9,697 bases of DNA from Candidatus Zixiibacteriota bacterium (GCA_030642845.1 DAOWMZ010000037.1:1-9697); one strand, 5' to 3'; positions 1 to 7,898 are shown, counted from the first letter of the stretch. A program made the numbers and translations. Notes: generated by a model from the letters alone, not told the origin.

Positions 1-2172
1 TCTTTTGGTAGTAAGTAAAACCGATGACTCCAGTGACTGCAATCCTGTTTGTGGTGAACCGGCATCAAATGCCGTTACACTTATATAATAAGGGACTGAT
101 GGCAAAAGATCTTGTATAAGAATTTCATACTCATAATATTTAGGGTAACCATCTTCAGTAAGTTGATTTGGAGGTAAGTTCTCTATCGAGTCAGGTTTTG
201 GTTCATAAGGATATTTTTTTCTAATTTTAGTAGTCACACCAAACTCGGAACGATTGAAAAAATGGGGTTTAAAATAAAAGATTGAATCAGGAAAATCCTG
301 GAGAACATAAGGAGAATTGTAATTATACCCATCCAGAACAAAATTACTATCAGTACAGGGGTTTTGAGTAAATCCATAAAGACATCGCAACTCCTCTTCT
401 GTAAATGGTTCATCCATTACCTGGAAACGGGCAACATCATGAAATTCATCGGTATAGGAGTATTTATCATAATTTTCCCTGTCATAAGAAGTAATCAGTG
501 AGAAACTCTCTTCGCGATCATCCCGAGCGATATAAACATTGTAGCCTTCAAAATCAATTCCCCCGGAGAAAACATCAGGTGTATTTTCTGATCTATATCC
601 GTTAAAACGAACAAGAATTCCATTTTGAGCAGGGATTAGCCAAATTTTCGGCGAAGGGGGCGAATTAGCTGCGACAAGATCCGGTTTACCGTCACCTTCA
701 TAATAAATAGTATCAAAGTCACAGATATTGAATCTACCAGCGTTTCCATCTCCATCGGTATCCTTGCCCGGAATATCATAGACCCTTCGGGCAGTTCTGA
801 TATTATGAATATAATCAGAAAAATCAAGATTGCTGAGATACTGGTCAGGATTATAATATCGCCCCAGATTTATATATTGATTGCTTCTATCAGTATGAAC
901 CCCTTCTCCGGCAACAAATGCAACAGGAACAGTAATATCAGATCCCGGAGGCATATCATATGGTCCGATAGATAATACATACTGAAAATCAAGACGTTGC
1001 GATATCGTTTTGGCTACGCGACTTAATGGCTTGATCCAGTACGGATCAACTGTTTGAATTGAATATGAAAACATAGCATCATAATCAATTTCACCATTAC
1101 TCATCATCGCATACATATTCCGATCACCTAACGGAGTACCGGTACCATTGCCCATATATCTAAAATGTTCTTTGGATTGAGGACCTATATCGTAAGTAGG
1201 GTTATAATTATTAGACCACCAGTTGAAACTTACTTTTTGCCTTGGTTCAGGTGAATTTAACAGGCAAATTCCGACTACATTAGGAAGGTTAAAATCATTG
1301 ATAGCGCTGTTAAAAACACCATTGGCATCAATTGTCCAGGCTGAAAATATTGAGTCGCGGTATTCACAATTATTGAAATAAGATGGTACTGAATATATAA
1401 ATCCTCCCATATCATTTCTTCCACCAGGATTTGATTTTCTTCCGTATGGGTCAGGTGCACGGGTGACATTTATCCCGCCGGGATGAATATCAGCATCCCA
1501 GTAAACCCCAACATAGACATCTTTAATATACTCTTTTCCGATATTCTCAATGTTATATTCAATAATTACAAAATCATCGGTATGCGGATATGACCATGAA
1601 AAAGATCTTTGGGTTACCTTCAAACCAAGAGGATGATGGGGTCGGCGATCAATTGGATCAAAAGGAAGATTTGAGACTCCGTATGTAAAAGTATCAACAT
1701 ATACCCCGATATAATCCAGCTCTGATACAGCTTTGTCAAATTCATCAGAGAAAGGATTTAAAAGTGACCTTTTAATCATTGGTTCAACAGGATGAAATTC
1801 ACGGGAGGAGTTATTCAGCATAGCACCAGTTGAAACAAGAGTATCATTGCCAATAACACCCCCAACCCATAATCCCCCTTTATAAAAATGAGTGTTGCCG
1901 GATCCTTTCGGATACTCCCCCATCTTGACTCGATAACCGGTAAAGCAATCTATTGTTGCCCCAGTATTCTCACCAACACCAACCATCCCAAAATTTGTAA
2001 TTCCAAATACCAGACGACCCACATTATGGTCACCTATGCAATATTTTTCAACTGCAGTCATACTCGGAAGATTATCTGTTTTTGATGAAGGGTTCTGAGC
2101 AAATAATGAATTGGCGGTTATAAATATGGTGAGAAGAGCTATGATTCGTGTTGACCAATTAAGCAATTTCAT
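1..2172 (-). CDS. Large secreted protein of unknown function with FN3-like C-terminal part (3' end outside window)
   Basis: An open frame of 724 codons runs from an ATG (complement of 2170-2172) to the window edge with no stop, so the C-terminus is missing. The first 25 or so residues form a signal peptide (MKLLNWSTRI, then a hydrophobic stretch ending LFA|QN). No enzyme motif is visible. Residues about 45-110 contain GRLVFGITNFG and FYKGGLWVGG. Residues about 210-250 contain DDFVIIEYNIENIG and VYVGVYWDAD, a pattern of beta-strand, surface-type sequence. An Asp/Gly-rich loop, DTDGDGN (residues 471-477), resembles a calcium-binding loop. Residues about 505-724 look like a fibronectin-III-like domain with a long insert: IDFEGYNVYIARDD opens it, and PYYISVTAFDAGSPQTGL lies near the edge. 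From memory, proteins of this style are frequent, unnamed and often multicopy in Zixibacteria, KSB1 and similar phyla. A GGAG lies 13 bases upstream of the start, a rather long spacing. A surface or extracellular structural role is inferred only. Confidence 0.85.
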   Translation of the reverse strand, partial: MKLLNWSTRIIALLTIFITANSLFAQNPSSKTDNLPSMTAVEKYCIGDHNVGRLVFGITNFGMVGVGENTGATIDCFTGYRVKMGEYPKGSGNTHFYKGGLWVGGVIGNDTLVSTGAMLNNSSREFHPVEPMIKRSLLNPFSDEFDKAVSELDYIGVYVDTFTYGVSNLPFDPIDRRPHHPLGLKVTQRSFSWSYPHTDDFVIIEYNIENIGKEYIKDVYVGVYWDADIHPGGINVTRAPDPYGRKSNPGGRNDMGGFIYSVPSYFNNCEYRDSIFSAWTIDANGVFNSAINDFNLPNVVGICLLNSPEPRQKVSFNWWSNNYNPTYDIGPQSKEHFRYMGNGTGTPLGDRNMYAMMSNGEIDYDAMFSYSIQTVDPYWIKPLSRVAKTISQRLDFQYVLSIGPYDMPPGSDITVPVAFVAGEGVHTDRSNQYINLGRYYNPDQYLSNLDFSDYIHNIRTARRVYDIPGKDTDGDGNAGRFNICDFDTIYYEGDGKPDLVAANSPPSPKIWLIPAQNGILVRFNGYRSENTPDVFSGGIDFEGYNVYIARDDREESFSLITSYDRENYDKYSYTDEFHDVARFQVMDEPFTEEELRCLYGFTQNPCTDSNFVLDGYNYNSPYVLQDFPDSIFYFKPHFFNRSEFGVTTKIRKKYPYEPKPDSIENLPPNQLTEDGYPKYYEYEILIQDLLPSVPYYISVTAFDAGSPQTGLQSLESSVLLTTKR

Positions 2173-2185
2173 AGCTGTAAAAAAA

Positions 2186-2189
2186 CTCC
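2186..2189 (-). promoter_or_regulatory. Possible Shine-Dalgarno site (GGAG) for the left-edge gene
   Basis: Read on the minus strand, GGAG is followed by 13 bases, mostly T, before the ATG at 2172. The spacing is longer than usual and the match short, but no better start with a signal peptide exists in this frame. Confidence 0.4.
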
Positions 2190-2224
2190 ATATAATAATG
2201 AAGAGTCATTTTCTCTTCTTGAGA

Positions 2225-2253
2225 ATGATAATACCCTTCTATAATACACACAA
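2225..2253 (-). promoter_or_regulatory. Candidate promoter for the left-edge gene
   Basis: On the minus strand, TTGTGT (complement of 2248-2253) is followed after exactly 17 bases by TATCAT (complement of 2225-2230). This would place transcription start near 2218, about 46 bases before the ATG. The -35-like element overlaps one copy of the 9-base direct repeat. The match is modest and the region is AT-rich. Confidence 0.3.
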
Positions 2254-2516
2254 GAACATTTCCTGTTTATTACACAAGAATTATAACTATCTATACTGAT
2301 TAATGGTAAGAAAGGTTCATGGTTCCTTAATTATTATAATTAATTTGCATTTTCATCATTTAAATCAGAGAGTTTTATTAATGTTTTATAATATATTTCT
2401 GGATATATACGAATTGAATCGTAAAGATTATTATTGATCAAAACAGTAAAAGCCAAAGAAGTATGTTGTAAAACAGGCAAAAATTATTATATTATCAATA
2501 AATAGTTCTTGCCAAA

Positions 2517-2547
2517 TTGGTGGTTCTAAACAAAACTTTTTTATAAT
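2517..2547 (+). promoter_or_regulatory. Candidate promoter for the metalloprotease gene
   Basis: A perfect TATAAT at 2542-2547 lies about 75 bases before the chosen start. The best -35-like hexamer upstream is TTGGTG at 2517-2522 with a long 19-base spacer, so the call rests mostly on the -10 box. Confidence 0.25.
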
Positions 2548-2609
2548 TATCATCATGATTCCGATAGATACATATGCCTAAAATGATAAAATTTTTAATA
2601 CATCCATAT

Positions 2610-2615
2610 GGAGGA
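2610..2615 (+). promoter_or_regulatory. Shine-Dalgarno site GGAGGA that decides the metalloprotease start
   Basis: GGAGGA ends six bases before the ATG at 2622. The in-frame ATG at 2574, 16 codons earlier, has no comparable site and would add residues in front of an already complete signal peptide. The start at 2622 is therefore preferred. Confidence 0.75.
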
Positions 2616-2621
2616 AGAGTA

Positions 2622-5600
2622 ATGACAAGTTCTAACAGTCGAATAGGTAATCTCAAAATTCTTGCCACTTTTTTTATGTTATTAATTATTCTGTTAATGA
2701 CAGAAACAACAACGGCAAAAGATAATAATTTTGTTCAACCATTTAAATCATTAAAAGCGACTACATTTGAAACCAATGCTATCGAAGTTTCTGTTTCAAA
2801 TGCAGACTACAATAACCTTAAATCAATTGAAACTAACACCGAGATTCAATTCCCAATCTCTTTTTCTGAGAATCTTAATCTTGAAATGGAACGGTTCAAT
2901 ATAGTAACACCCAATGCCCAATTTTTGCGTGGTGATGGCTCTACTCTTCCAACTCCTGATGTTGTCCTTTTCAGGGGGAAAATTGCAGGTGAACCGGGTT
3001 CGTTTGCCTATCTCGGATTCACCGGACAGGGATCCGGCAACGGTTATGTTCAGAGAGCTAATGGTGAAGTTTATTTTATGTCGCATCTTCCCGAAGATAT
3101 TAACAATCCCGAAGGGCACGGAATACTGATCCATAAAACTAATTCATTTGGGGATCTTCCGGATTTTGTTAATTTTTGCGGAGTTGAAGTCCCTGATGAT
3201 TTTATACCAAATTTGAAGGATATTAATCTCTCTACTCATAATGTCGGTGGACCTCTTGTTTCAACTATCGCTGTTGATGCCGACCAGGAATATGTCCAGA
3301 TGTTCCCTGATGAAACTTCCGCTCTCAATTATATTATTACTCTAATGGGAGCAGTCAGTGATATTTATCTGAAAGATGTGAATGTAAAAATTATGGTTAC
3401 TTTTGCTCGATTATGGCCATCCGGTGGAGAACCTTTCAGTCCTGATGATCTGGCCGGATTTGCTGATTACTGGGCTAATAACGAAGACAGAACCGGTATT
3501 AATGTTGTTCAGATGTTTAGCGGTGCTCGAACTACATCCTATGGCGGTGTAGCATATGTTGCCGGTACCTGTTCCGGTTCGGCTTATTCAATAATCGCGT
3601 ATCTTAACGGCTTTTTCCCAACTCCGGTTGATCTTCCCAACAGCGGTACCTGGGACATTATTGTATGTGCCCATGAAATGGGGCATAACTTCGGAACCTA
3701 TCATACACATGATGGCTTCTGGCCTCGGATAGATTCCTGTGGTAGTGACAGGATCCCGGCACGAAGTACAATTATGAGTTATTGTCATACATTCCCCGGA
3801 TATACCAGTAATATTGACCTTCGTTTTCATCGCCTTGTAACTGAGGTTATCGAAGATTGGGTAGTAACTGGCGGCTGTCACTGGTCGGATTGTAATAATA
3901 ATGGTACTAACGATGCTGAGGATATCCTCTATGGTGTCAGTGCTGATCTGAATTCCAATAATATCCCCGATGAATGTGAGGATTGCAATAACAATGGTAC
4001 TTTAGATGACGTAGATATTGCCGGTGGTGCTCCCGATGTAAATAGCAATGGTATCCCGGATGAATGTGAAGAAGACTGTAATGCCAATAGTATCCCTGAT
4101 AGATATGAAACCCGCAACAATCCTTCTGTTGATCTAAACGGAAACAATGTCCCCGATGAATGTGATCCTGATTGTAATGGAAACAGTATTGCAGATTTTT
4201 ACGAAATCAAATATGGCATGAAAGTAGATTGGGATAATAACGGTATCCCCGATGAATGCCAGGATTGTAATAACAATTCAATCGGAGACCTTGTTGAATT
4301 AACTAAACAATTCAATATCTATGTACCCGATCAGGGGGGATTTGTCCGAGAATATAATGCCATCAGCGGTCTTCCCGTACAAAACCTGGGATCAGGTGTA
4401 ATTAACAATCCCTGGGACTGCACCTTCGGGCCGGATAGACAATTATATGTTTCCAGTTATAACGATGATAAAATATTGAAAATAAATGTAGATAATAGCG
4501 TCGTTACTGACTTTGTAACAGTTGGAAGCGGCGGACTGGACAAACCAACTTTCCTGACATTTGGACTCGACGACAATCTCTATGTCAGCAGTTATGGAAG
4601 TAGTGAAATTATCAAATATGATGGAACTACCGGTGCTCTGATTGGAACCTTTGTCTCATCAAGTGAAACCGGAATGACAGCACCATTGGCATTAGAATTT
4701 GGTCCAAATGGTAATCTCTATGTGGCTACCTATCTGGATGGAATATATGAATATGACGGTTCCACCGGAGCTTATGTCAGTACTCTAGTTGCATCAATGA
4801 CAGGCATTCCTGAAGCTACAAGAGGCATGGCTTTCCTGCCTAATGGAAATGTTGTGATAGCAATATATGCAAACGATCAAGTTCTCGAATACGATGGCAC
4901 AACAGGTGCTCTTATTGGGACAATCAATGATGAATATATACCAACCAGTCCCTGGGGTGTCAGAGTTGGACCAAGTGGAAATATCTTTGTTGTAGAGACC
5001 GGCGATACAAAACAGGTTTTCGAATATCTTTATCCTGAAAGAAGATATTTCAGAAGGTTCATTCGTAATGATGACGGAATGATCGCACCGACCGGTCTTG
5101 CATTCAGACCAGGTTCTTCTCTTGATGCTGATGGGAATTATATATTAGATGAATGTGATGCCTGTATAGACAGTGACGGTGATGGATTTGGCGATCCAGA
5201 TCAACCGAGTAATACATGCCATCCGGATAACTGCCCCAGTATCAACAACCCGAATCAAATAGATGCAGATGCCGATGGCATAGGGGATCTATGCGATGAT
5301 TGCCCGGAAGATTTTTATAACGACTGGGATAATGACGGTATCTGTGGTAATGTTGATATTTGTCCTGCAGTTTTTAATCCGGCTCAATTGGATTCAGAAA
5401 GCGATGGATTCGGAGATCTTTGTGACAATTGCCCTGATGATTATAACGACGATCAGGCTGACACCGATGGCGATTTTATTGGTGATGCCTGTGATAATTG
5501 TCTTACATCTGTTAACACAGATCAAGCAGATTCAGATACCGATAACATCGGTGATGTTTGTGATAACTGCCCAACTGTTTACAACCCCGACCAGAGTGAT

Positions 5601-5927
5601 ACAGATGTCGATGGTGTTGGCGATCTCTGTGACAATTGTCCTGATGATTACAATCCCGATCAGCTTGACACCGATGACGACGGCATAGGTGATGTTTGTG
5701 AAGGTTGTTGTGAATTAAGAGGAGATGTTGCAGAACCTCAAGATGTGATTGTTTTAGTTAATGACATTGTCTGGCTGGTTGATTACATCTTTAAAGGTGG
5801 TACTGCCCCTACATGTTTAGATGAAGGTGATTGCGCTCTTCCACTTGATGGTTCAATATTGGTTAATGATATTGTTTGGTTGGTTGATTATTTATTTAAA
5901 GGCGGCCCGACACCACCGGATTGTTAA
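2622..5927 (+). CDS. Secreted metzincin (M12B/reprolysin-like) zinc metalloprotease with propeller, TSP3 repeats and dockerin-like tail
   Basis: A 1101-residue exported protease; numbering is from the ATG at 2622. Signal peptide: residues 1-32, cleavage near TTTA|KD. Residues about 33-215 look like an M12B propeptide (FRGKIAGEPGSFAYLGF); FCGV at C186 could be a cysteine switch. The catalytic domain spans about 219-423. It has the zinc motif HEMGHNFGTYH (H351, E352, H355, H361) and a Met-turn, IMSY, at M385, the defining metzincin pair. Five DCNNN-type repeats start at 423, 454, 485, 517 and 548. A beta-propeller of about six blades (562-833; units like FGPNGNLYVATY and YDGTTGALIGT) interrupts the fifth. 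About seven thrombospondin type 3 repeats follow (to about 1028; NCPDDYNPDQ, DTDDDGIGDVC). The tail (1033-1101) has two dockerin-like units with VNDIVWLVDYIFKGG. Established for the families: metzincins are zinc endopeptidases and TSP3 repeats bind calcium. The substrate is unknown. The gene stands alone between a divergent and a convergent neighbour. Confidence 0.93.
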   Translation: MTSSNSRIGNLKILATFFMLLIILLMTETTTAKDNNFVQPFKSLKATTFETNAIEVSVSNADYNNLKSIETNTEIQFPISFSENLNLEMERFNIVTPNAQFLRGDGSTLPTPDVVLFRGKIAGEPGSFAYLGFTGQGSGNGYVQRANGEVYFMSHLPEDINNPEGHGILIHKTNSFGDLPDFVNFCGVEVPDDFIPNLKDINLSTHNVGGPLVSTIAVDADQEYVQMFPDETSALNYIITLMGAVSDIYLKDVNVKIMVTFARLWPSGGEPFSPDDLAGFADYWANNEDRTGINVVQMFSGARTTSYGGVAYVAGTCSGSAYSIIAYLNGFFPTPVDLPNSGTWDIIVCAHEMGHNFGTYHTHDGFWPRIDSCGSDRIPARSTIMSYCHTFPGYTSNIDLRFHRLVTEVIEDWVVTGGCHWSDCNNNGTNDAEDILYGVSADLNSNNIPDECEDCNNNGTLDDVDIAGGAPDVNSNGIPDECEEDCNANSIPDRYETRNNPSVDLNGNNVPDECDPDCNGNSIADFYEIKYGMKVDWDNNGIPDECQDCNNNSIGDLVELTKQFNIYVPDQGGFVREYNAISGLPVQNLGSGVINNPWDCTFGPDRQLYVSSYNDDKILKINVDNSVVTDFVTVGSGGLDKPTFLTFGLDDNLYVSSYGSSEIIKYDGTTGALIGTFVSSSETGMTAPLALEFGPNGNLYVATYLDGIYEYDGSTGAYVSTLVASMTGIPEATRGMAFLPNGNVVIAIYANDQVLEYDGTTGALIGTINDEYIPTSPWGVRVGPSGNIFVVETGDTKQVFEYLYPERRYFRRFIRNDDGMIAPTGLAFRPGSSLDADGNYILDECDACIDSDGDGFGDPDQPSNTCHPDNCPSINNPNQIDADADGIGDLCDDCPEDFYNDWDNDGICGNVDICPAVFNPAQLDSESDGFGDLCDNCPDDYNDDQADTDGDFIGDACDNCLTSVNTDQADSDTDNIGDVCDNCPTVYNPDQSDTDVDGVGDLCDNCPDDYNPDQLDTDDDGIGDVCEGCCELRGDVAEPQDVIVLVNDIVWLVDYIFKGGTAPTCLDEGDCALPLDGSILVNDIVWLVDYLFKGGPTPPDC
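3888..4304 (+). repeat. Protein-coding DCNNNG/GIPDEC tandem repeat array
   Basis: Repeat units begin at 3888, 3981, 4074, 4170 and 4263, periods of 93, 93, 96 and 93 bases (31-32 residues). Each opens with DCNxN and, in the first four, closes with an Asn/Asp-rich loop ending (I/V)PDEC. The acidic, Asn-rich loops and paired cysteines suggest calcium-binding, disulfide-linked spacers, as in the DCNxNGIPDEC repeats common in exported proteins of Planctomycetes and related phyla. The fifth unit has only its first half here. Confidence 0.85.
4305..5120 (+). other. Beta-propeller (NHL/SMP-30-like) domain inserted in the repeat array
   Basis: About 272 residues hold repeated units of roughly 45 residues. 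Each has the core FGPxGNLYVxxY followed by an (I/V)xxYDGTTGALIGT-type hairpin. Four to five such units are clear. A first partial blade (FNIYVPDQGGFVREYNA) and a last partial strand (APTGLAFRPG) are compatible with circular closure of a six-bladed propeller. A role in binding a protein or glycan is inferred; no enzymatic residues are evident. Confidence 0.75.
5157..5699 (+). repeat. Thrombospondin type 3 calcium-binding repeat array
   Basis: About seven units of the form (D)NCPxxxNPDQxDxDxDGxGDxC are encoded, preceded by an Asp-rich loop, DSDGDGFGD. The second unit is irregular: it lacks the NPxQ segment and reads DWDNDGICGNVD. TSP3 repeats wrap calcium ions and rigidify; here they form a stalk between the propeller and the C-terminal tail. 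Confidence 0.88.
5718..5924 (+). other. Dockerin-like C-terminal doublet of the metalloprotease
   Basis: Two units share VNDIVWLVDY(I/L)FKGG, encoded at 5757-5800 and 5862-5905, with 37 of 44 bases identical. The helix part matches the dockerin-type tail frequent in Zixibacteria-like genomes. The preceding loops (GDVAEPQDVIV and LPLDGSILV) lack the usual DxNxDG calcium ligands. Most differences between the two copies are silent, which indicates an internal duplication under protein-level selection. Confidence 0.7.
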
Positions 5928-5941
5928 ACCAATTCTTGATA

Positions 5942-5975
5942 AAAAAAGCAGCCAATAAAAATTGGCTGCTTTTTT
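5942..5975. terminator. Bidirectional intrinsic terminator between convergent genes
   Basis: A perfect 15-base stem (5942-5956 with 5961-5975) encloses the loop AAAA. The GC-rich core GCAGCC/GGCTGC is flanked by six A on the left and at least six T on the right. It therefore gives a U-run on either strand. It lies 14 bases after the metalloprotease stop and 20 bases beyond the aspartic protease stop, so it can end both transcripts. Confidence 0.92.
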
Positions 5976-5995
5976 GTTTTAGTCAAAAGTAATTA

Positions 5996-7852
5996 TTAGA
6001 AGAGATCAGCTAATGTTAATTTCAGATTTAGTTCTTCTTCCCCTCGTTTTACTATGAAAGTATAAGTTGTGCCCGGTGCTTCACGGAGCATCTTTTTAAT
6101 CCCTATAATTCCTCCTAATGTATCACAACTTTTGCCATTAATACTTATTATCAGATCATCGATTTCAAACCCGGCTTTTGTTGCGGGGGTTCCCTTTGAT
6201 ACCCAGTTGATTGATAATCCTTTGTCAGGAAGGTTAGCTAATTGCATTCCGCTGTGATCTTCGGGAAACTTCTTACTAAAACCATCCCCCTTCTCAACTA
6301 TAATCCGTTCATTTTTGTAATCGAGATAAATTATAAAATGCCTCAAAACCGTGTTGCCAAGATTTCCTGTCAAATCCCTACCGGAAAATGCCCCTTCCCC
6401 TTTTTCCAATGGCCATGAAACAATCGGATTATCGATTATAAATCCGGCAAATTCAATAGATTTAAATCTGTCTTTCATCTGTTGAATAGATCCACCGGCT
6501 CCATGCCCCAAACCGGTGATTCCTTTCCGATCCAGAATATTATTATTTTTCGCAAACGGATAATGAAAACTCATACCACCAGCTCCAAGGTCAAGATTCC
6601 ATTTACCACCATATTCACCGTCAACCAGAAGTGGGAGATGGAACATCTTGCTTTGAGAGATTGGTGCTTCCAGAATAACACCATCACCAGTATATTGGAA
6701 ACTGTCCGGATGATAAAACGAAATAAGTTCATTAGCATAATCGACTTTAGTAATTACCCGTGAAAGAAAATCATAACCGAGAATTCCTGCCACATCCATC
6801 CCAACCCACATCTGAAATAGTGATTTCAATTCAATTGCAGCAGCTTTTTGGGAACTTAGTTCCAGTCCGTAAATTTCTATGGGGGGCATTTGAACAAAGG
6901 AAACATCTACAACATTTCCTGCTCCGGAACCTTTCATTTTGCCTTCTAATTCCAATCCTAATTCTTTCGCAAAATTGTTTTCAACAACAGTTGCTCCGGC
7001 TCCGGAATCAAGTACCCATGTCCGCGTTTTACCTCCGACTGTAACAGGAAAATAAATATGATTTTCAATAAATTCAAATTTCATATTCTCAACACTTTTA
7101 CCATTGGCAAAGACAAAGTCCTTTACATCATCAGCAGGCGGTTCGAACAGGGCTGGATCAATCGAAATATTATATTCCATTTTGTTTATCTGAGCAATCT
7201 GAGTCATGTTAACAGGCAACATTGTCATTTCCTGTTTATATGACACAATCATTCCATCGATCTCCCTGAAATCACTATTGATAGTAATGGATTGACCCGA
7301 GGGCATTCGGGATATTGTTTTTAGAAGATAAAAACTTTCGGTATCAAAATAACTAATAGTAGAATCATCATTGATAGTATTAGTCATCATAATTACATAA
7401 CAATTCACGTCTCCAACAGTATCTTTTCCCTGAAAATCTAATTTTAAAAATTCAGATTTTTTGTCAAGGTGAGCAAATTCAGCTATCAGTTTCTGCAGCT
7501 TGCGCTGTTTTATGGTCATCTCATCGCGGTTGATTCTTAATTTCCCATTCTGATCAACCATCCAGCTATTCTCTCCGTTATCTCCAGTGGTCTGCTTAAT
7601 AATTGTCAAATCTACTTCCTGACGATTCCGCAGAGGCAATTCATTCCATTGTTTGAAACTTCCCTTTAACCCCGTTCCAACAAGATCAATTTCCCCTTCC
7701 ACAAATATAGACTTAATCGCTTTGTGCTTTTCAAGTCCTCCAGTAGCTTCATAATGCTTTAAATAGATTTCATAAGGATCAGACAATTCTGCAAAAACAG
7801 AACCAGAGATTAAAAAACTAAGAATCAATGAGCAGATAATAACTTTTCGCAT
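5996..7852 (-). CDS. Secreted two-lobed retropepsin-like aspartic protease with C-terminal PDZ domain
   Basis: A 618-residue protein with signal peptide MRKVIICSLI...SVFA|EL (about 21 residues, no lipobox). Residues about 25-240 resemble the LolA-like beta-sheet domain often fused to such proteases (HYEATGGLEKHKAIKS near the start). The first protease lobe has WVLDSGAGATVV with D282 as presumed catalytic Asp, then the typical AGILGYDFLS. The second lobe has WNLDLGAGGMSF with D421, then GNLGNTVLRHFIIYLDY. Two lobes in one chain would form a pepsin-like pair from retropepsin-type halves. The usual DSG/DTG is DLG in the second lobe. Residues about 536-618 form a PDZ domain (GLSINWVSKGTPATKAGF, DDLIISINGK), probably for peptide recognition. 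A GAAAGG ribosome site (complement of 7861-7866) lies 8 bases before the ATG. Bacteroidota encode similar exported aspartyl protease-PDZ proteins of mostly unknown substrate. The gene is transcribed separately from the upstream deiminase gene. Confidence 0.88.
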   Translation of the reverse strand: MRKVIICSLILSFLISGSVFAELSDPYEIYLKHYEATGGLEKHKAIKSIFVEGEIDLVGTGLKGSFKQWNELPLRNRQEVDLTIIKQTTGDNGENSWMVDQNGKLRINRDEMTIKQRKLQKLIAEFAHLDKKSEFLKLDFQGKDTVGDVNCYVIMMTNTINDDSTISYFDTESFYLLKTISRMPSGQSITINSDFREIDGMIVSYKQEMTMLPVNMTQIAQINKMEYNISIDPALFEPPADDVKDFVFANGKSVENMKFEFIENHIYFPVTVGGKTRTWVLDSGAGATVVENNFAKELGLELEGKMKGSGAGNVVDVSFVQMPPIEIYGLELSSQKAAAIELKSLFQMWVGMDVAGILGYDFLSRVITKVDYANELISFYHPDSFQYTGDGVILEAPISQSKMFHLPLLVDGEYGGKWNLDLGAGGMSFHYPFAKNNNILDRKGITGLGHGAGGSIQQMKDRFKSIEFAGFIIDNPIVSWPLEKGEGAFSGRDLTGNLGNTVLRHFIIYLDYKNERIIVEKGDGFSKKFPEDHSGMQLANLPDKGLSINWVSKGTPATKAGFEIDDLIISINGKSCDTLGGIIGIKKMLREAPGTTYTFIVKRGEEELNLKLTLADLF

Positions 7853-7860
7853 TCCAATTT

Positions 7861-7875
7861 CCTTTCTTTATTATA
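7861..7875 (-). promoter_or_regulatory. Ribosome site and adjacent -10-like box of the aspartic protease gene
   Basis: On the minus strand, TATAAT (complement of 7870-7875) is followed closely by the Shine-Dalgarno-like GAAAGG (complement of 7861-7866) and then the ATG at 7852. The ribosome site is well placed. If the TATAAT is a true -10 box, transcription would begin almost on the ribosome site, which makes the box doubtful; no good -35 hexamer is seen. Confidence 0.35.
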
Positions 7876-7898
7876 ATCTGATTACGTGGGAGATAAGA

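Larger units (their letters stand above)
2173..2621. other. AT-rich divergent intergenic region
   Basis: This 449-base stretch separates two genes pointing away from each other, so it should hold both promoters and any shared control site. I find no convincing gene in it: the short frames lack a ribosome site or a plausible protein. It contains a 9-base direct repeat ACACAAGAA at 2248-2256 and 2272-2280 (24 bases start to start), and an all-AT palindrome with 8-base arms at 2327-2334 and 2336-2343. For the plus-strand gene, two weak promoter-like pairs are visible: TTGTAA at 2466 with TATTAT at 2490, and TTGGTG at 2517 with TATAAT at 2542 (19-base spacer). In such AT-rich DNA these matches could be chance. 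Confidence 0.6.

Noticed and set aside
2111..2299. Possible small plus-strand gene of 62 codons
   Set aside because: It overlaps the opposite-strand signal peptide region, lacks a ribosome site, and its translation looks random.
2574..2621. Earlier in-frame ATG for the metalloprotease, adding 16 residues
   Set aside because: No ribosome site before it, while GGAGGA stands correctly before the ATG at 2622, which also gives a normal signal peptide length.
5296..5688. 130-codon open frame on the plus strand in another frame
   Set aside because: It is a shadow of the periodic TSP3 coding repeats: low-complexity Ile/Met/Val-rich translation, no ribosome site, wholly inside the metalloprotease gene.
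3888..5699. Periodic repeats considered as a CRISPR array or DNA satellite
   Set aside because: The periodicity is in codons with varied bases (about 93-base units, then TSP3 units), stays in frame, and there are no identical repeats with unique spacers.
6482..7243. Several plus-strand open frames of 61-94 codons
   Set aside because: They lie antisense within the aspartic protease gene, which has clear domains throughout, and show no start signals or recognisable protein features.
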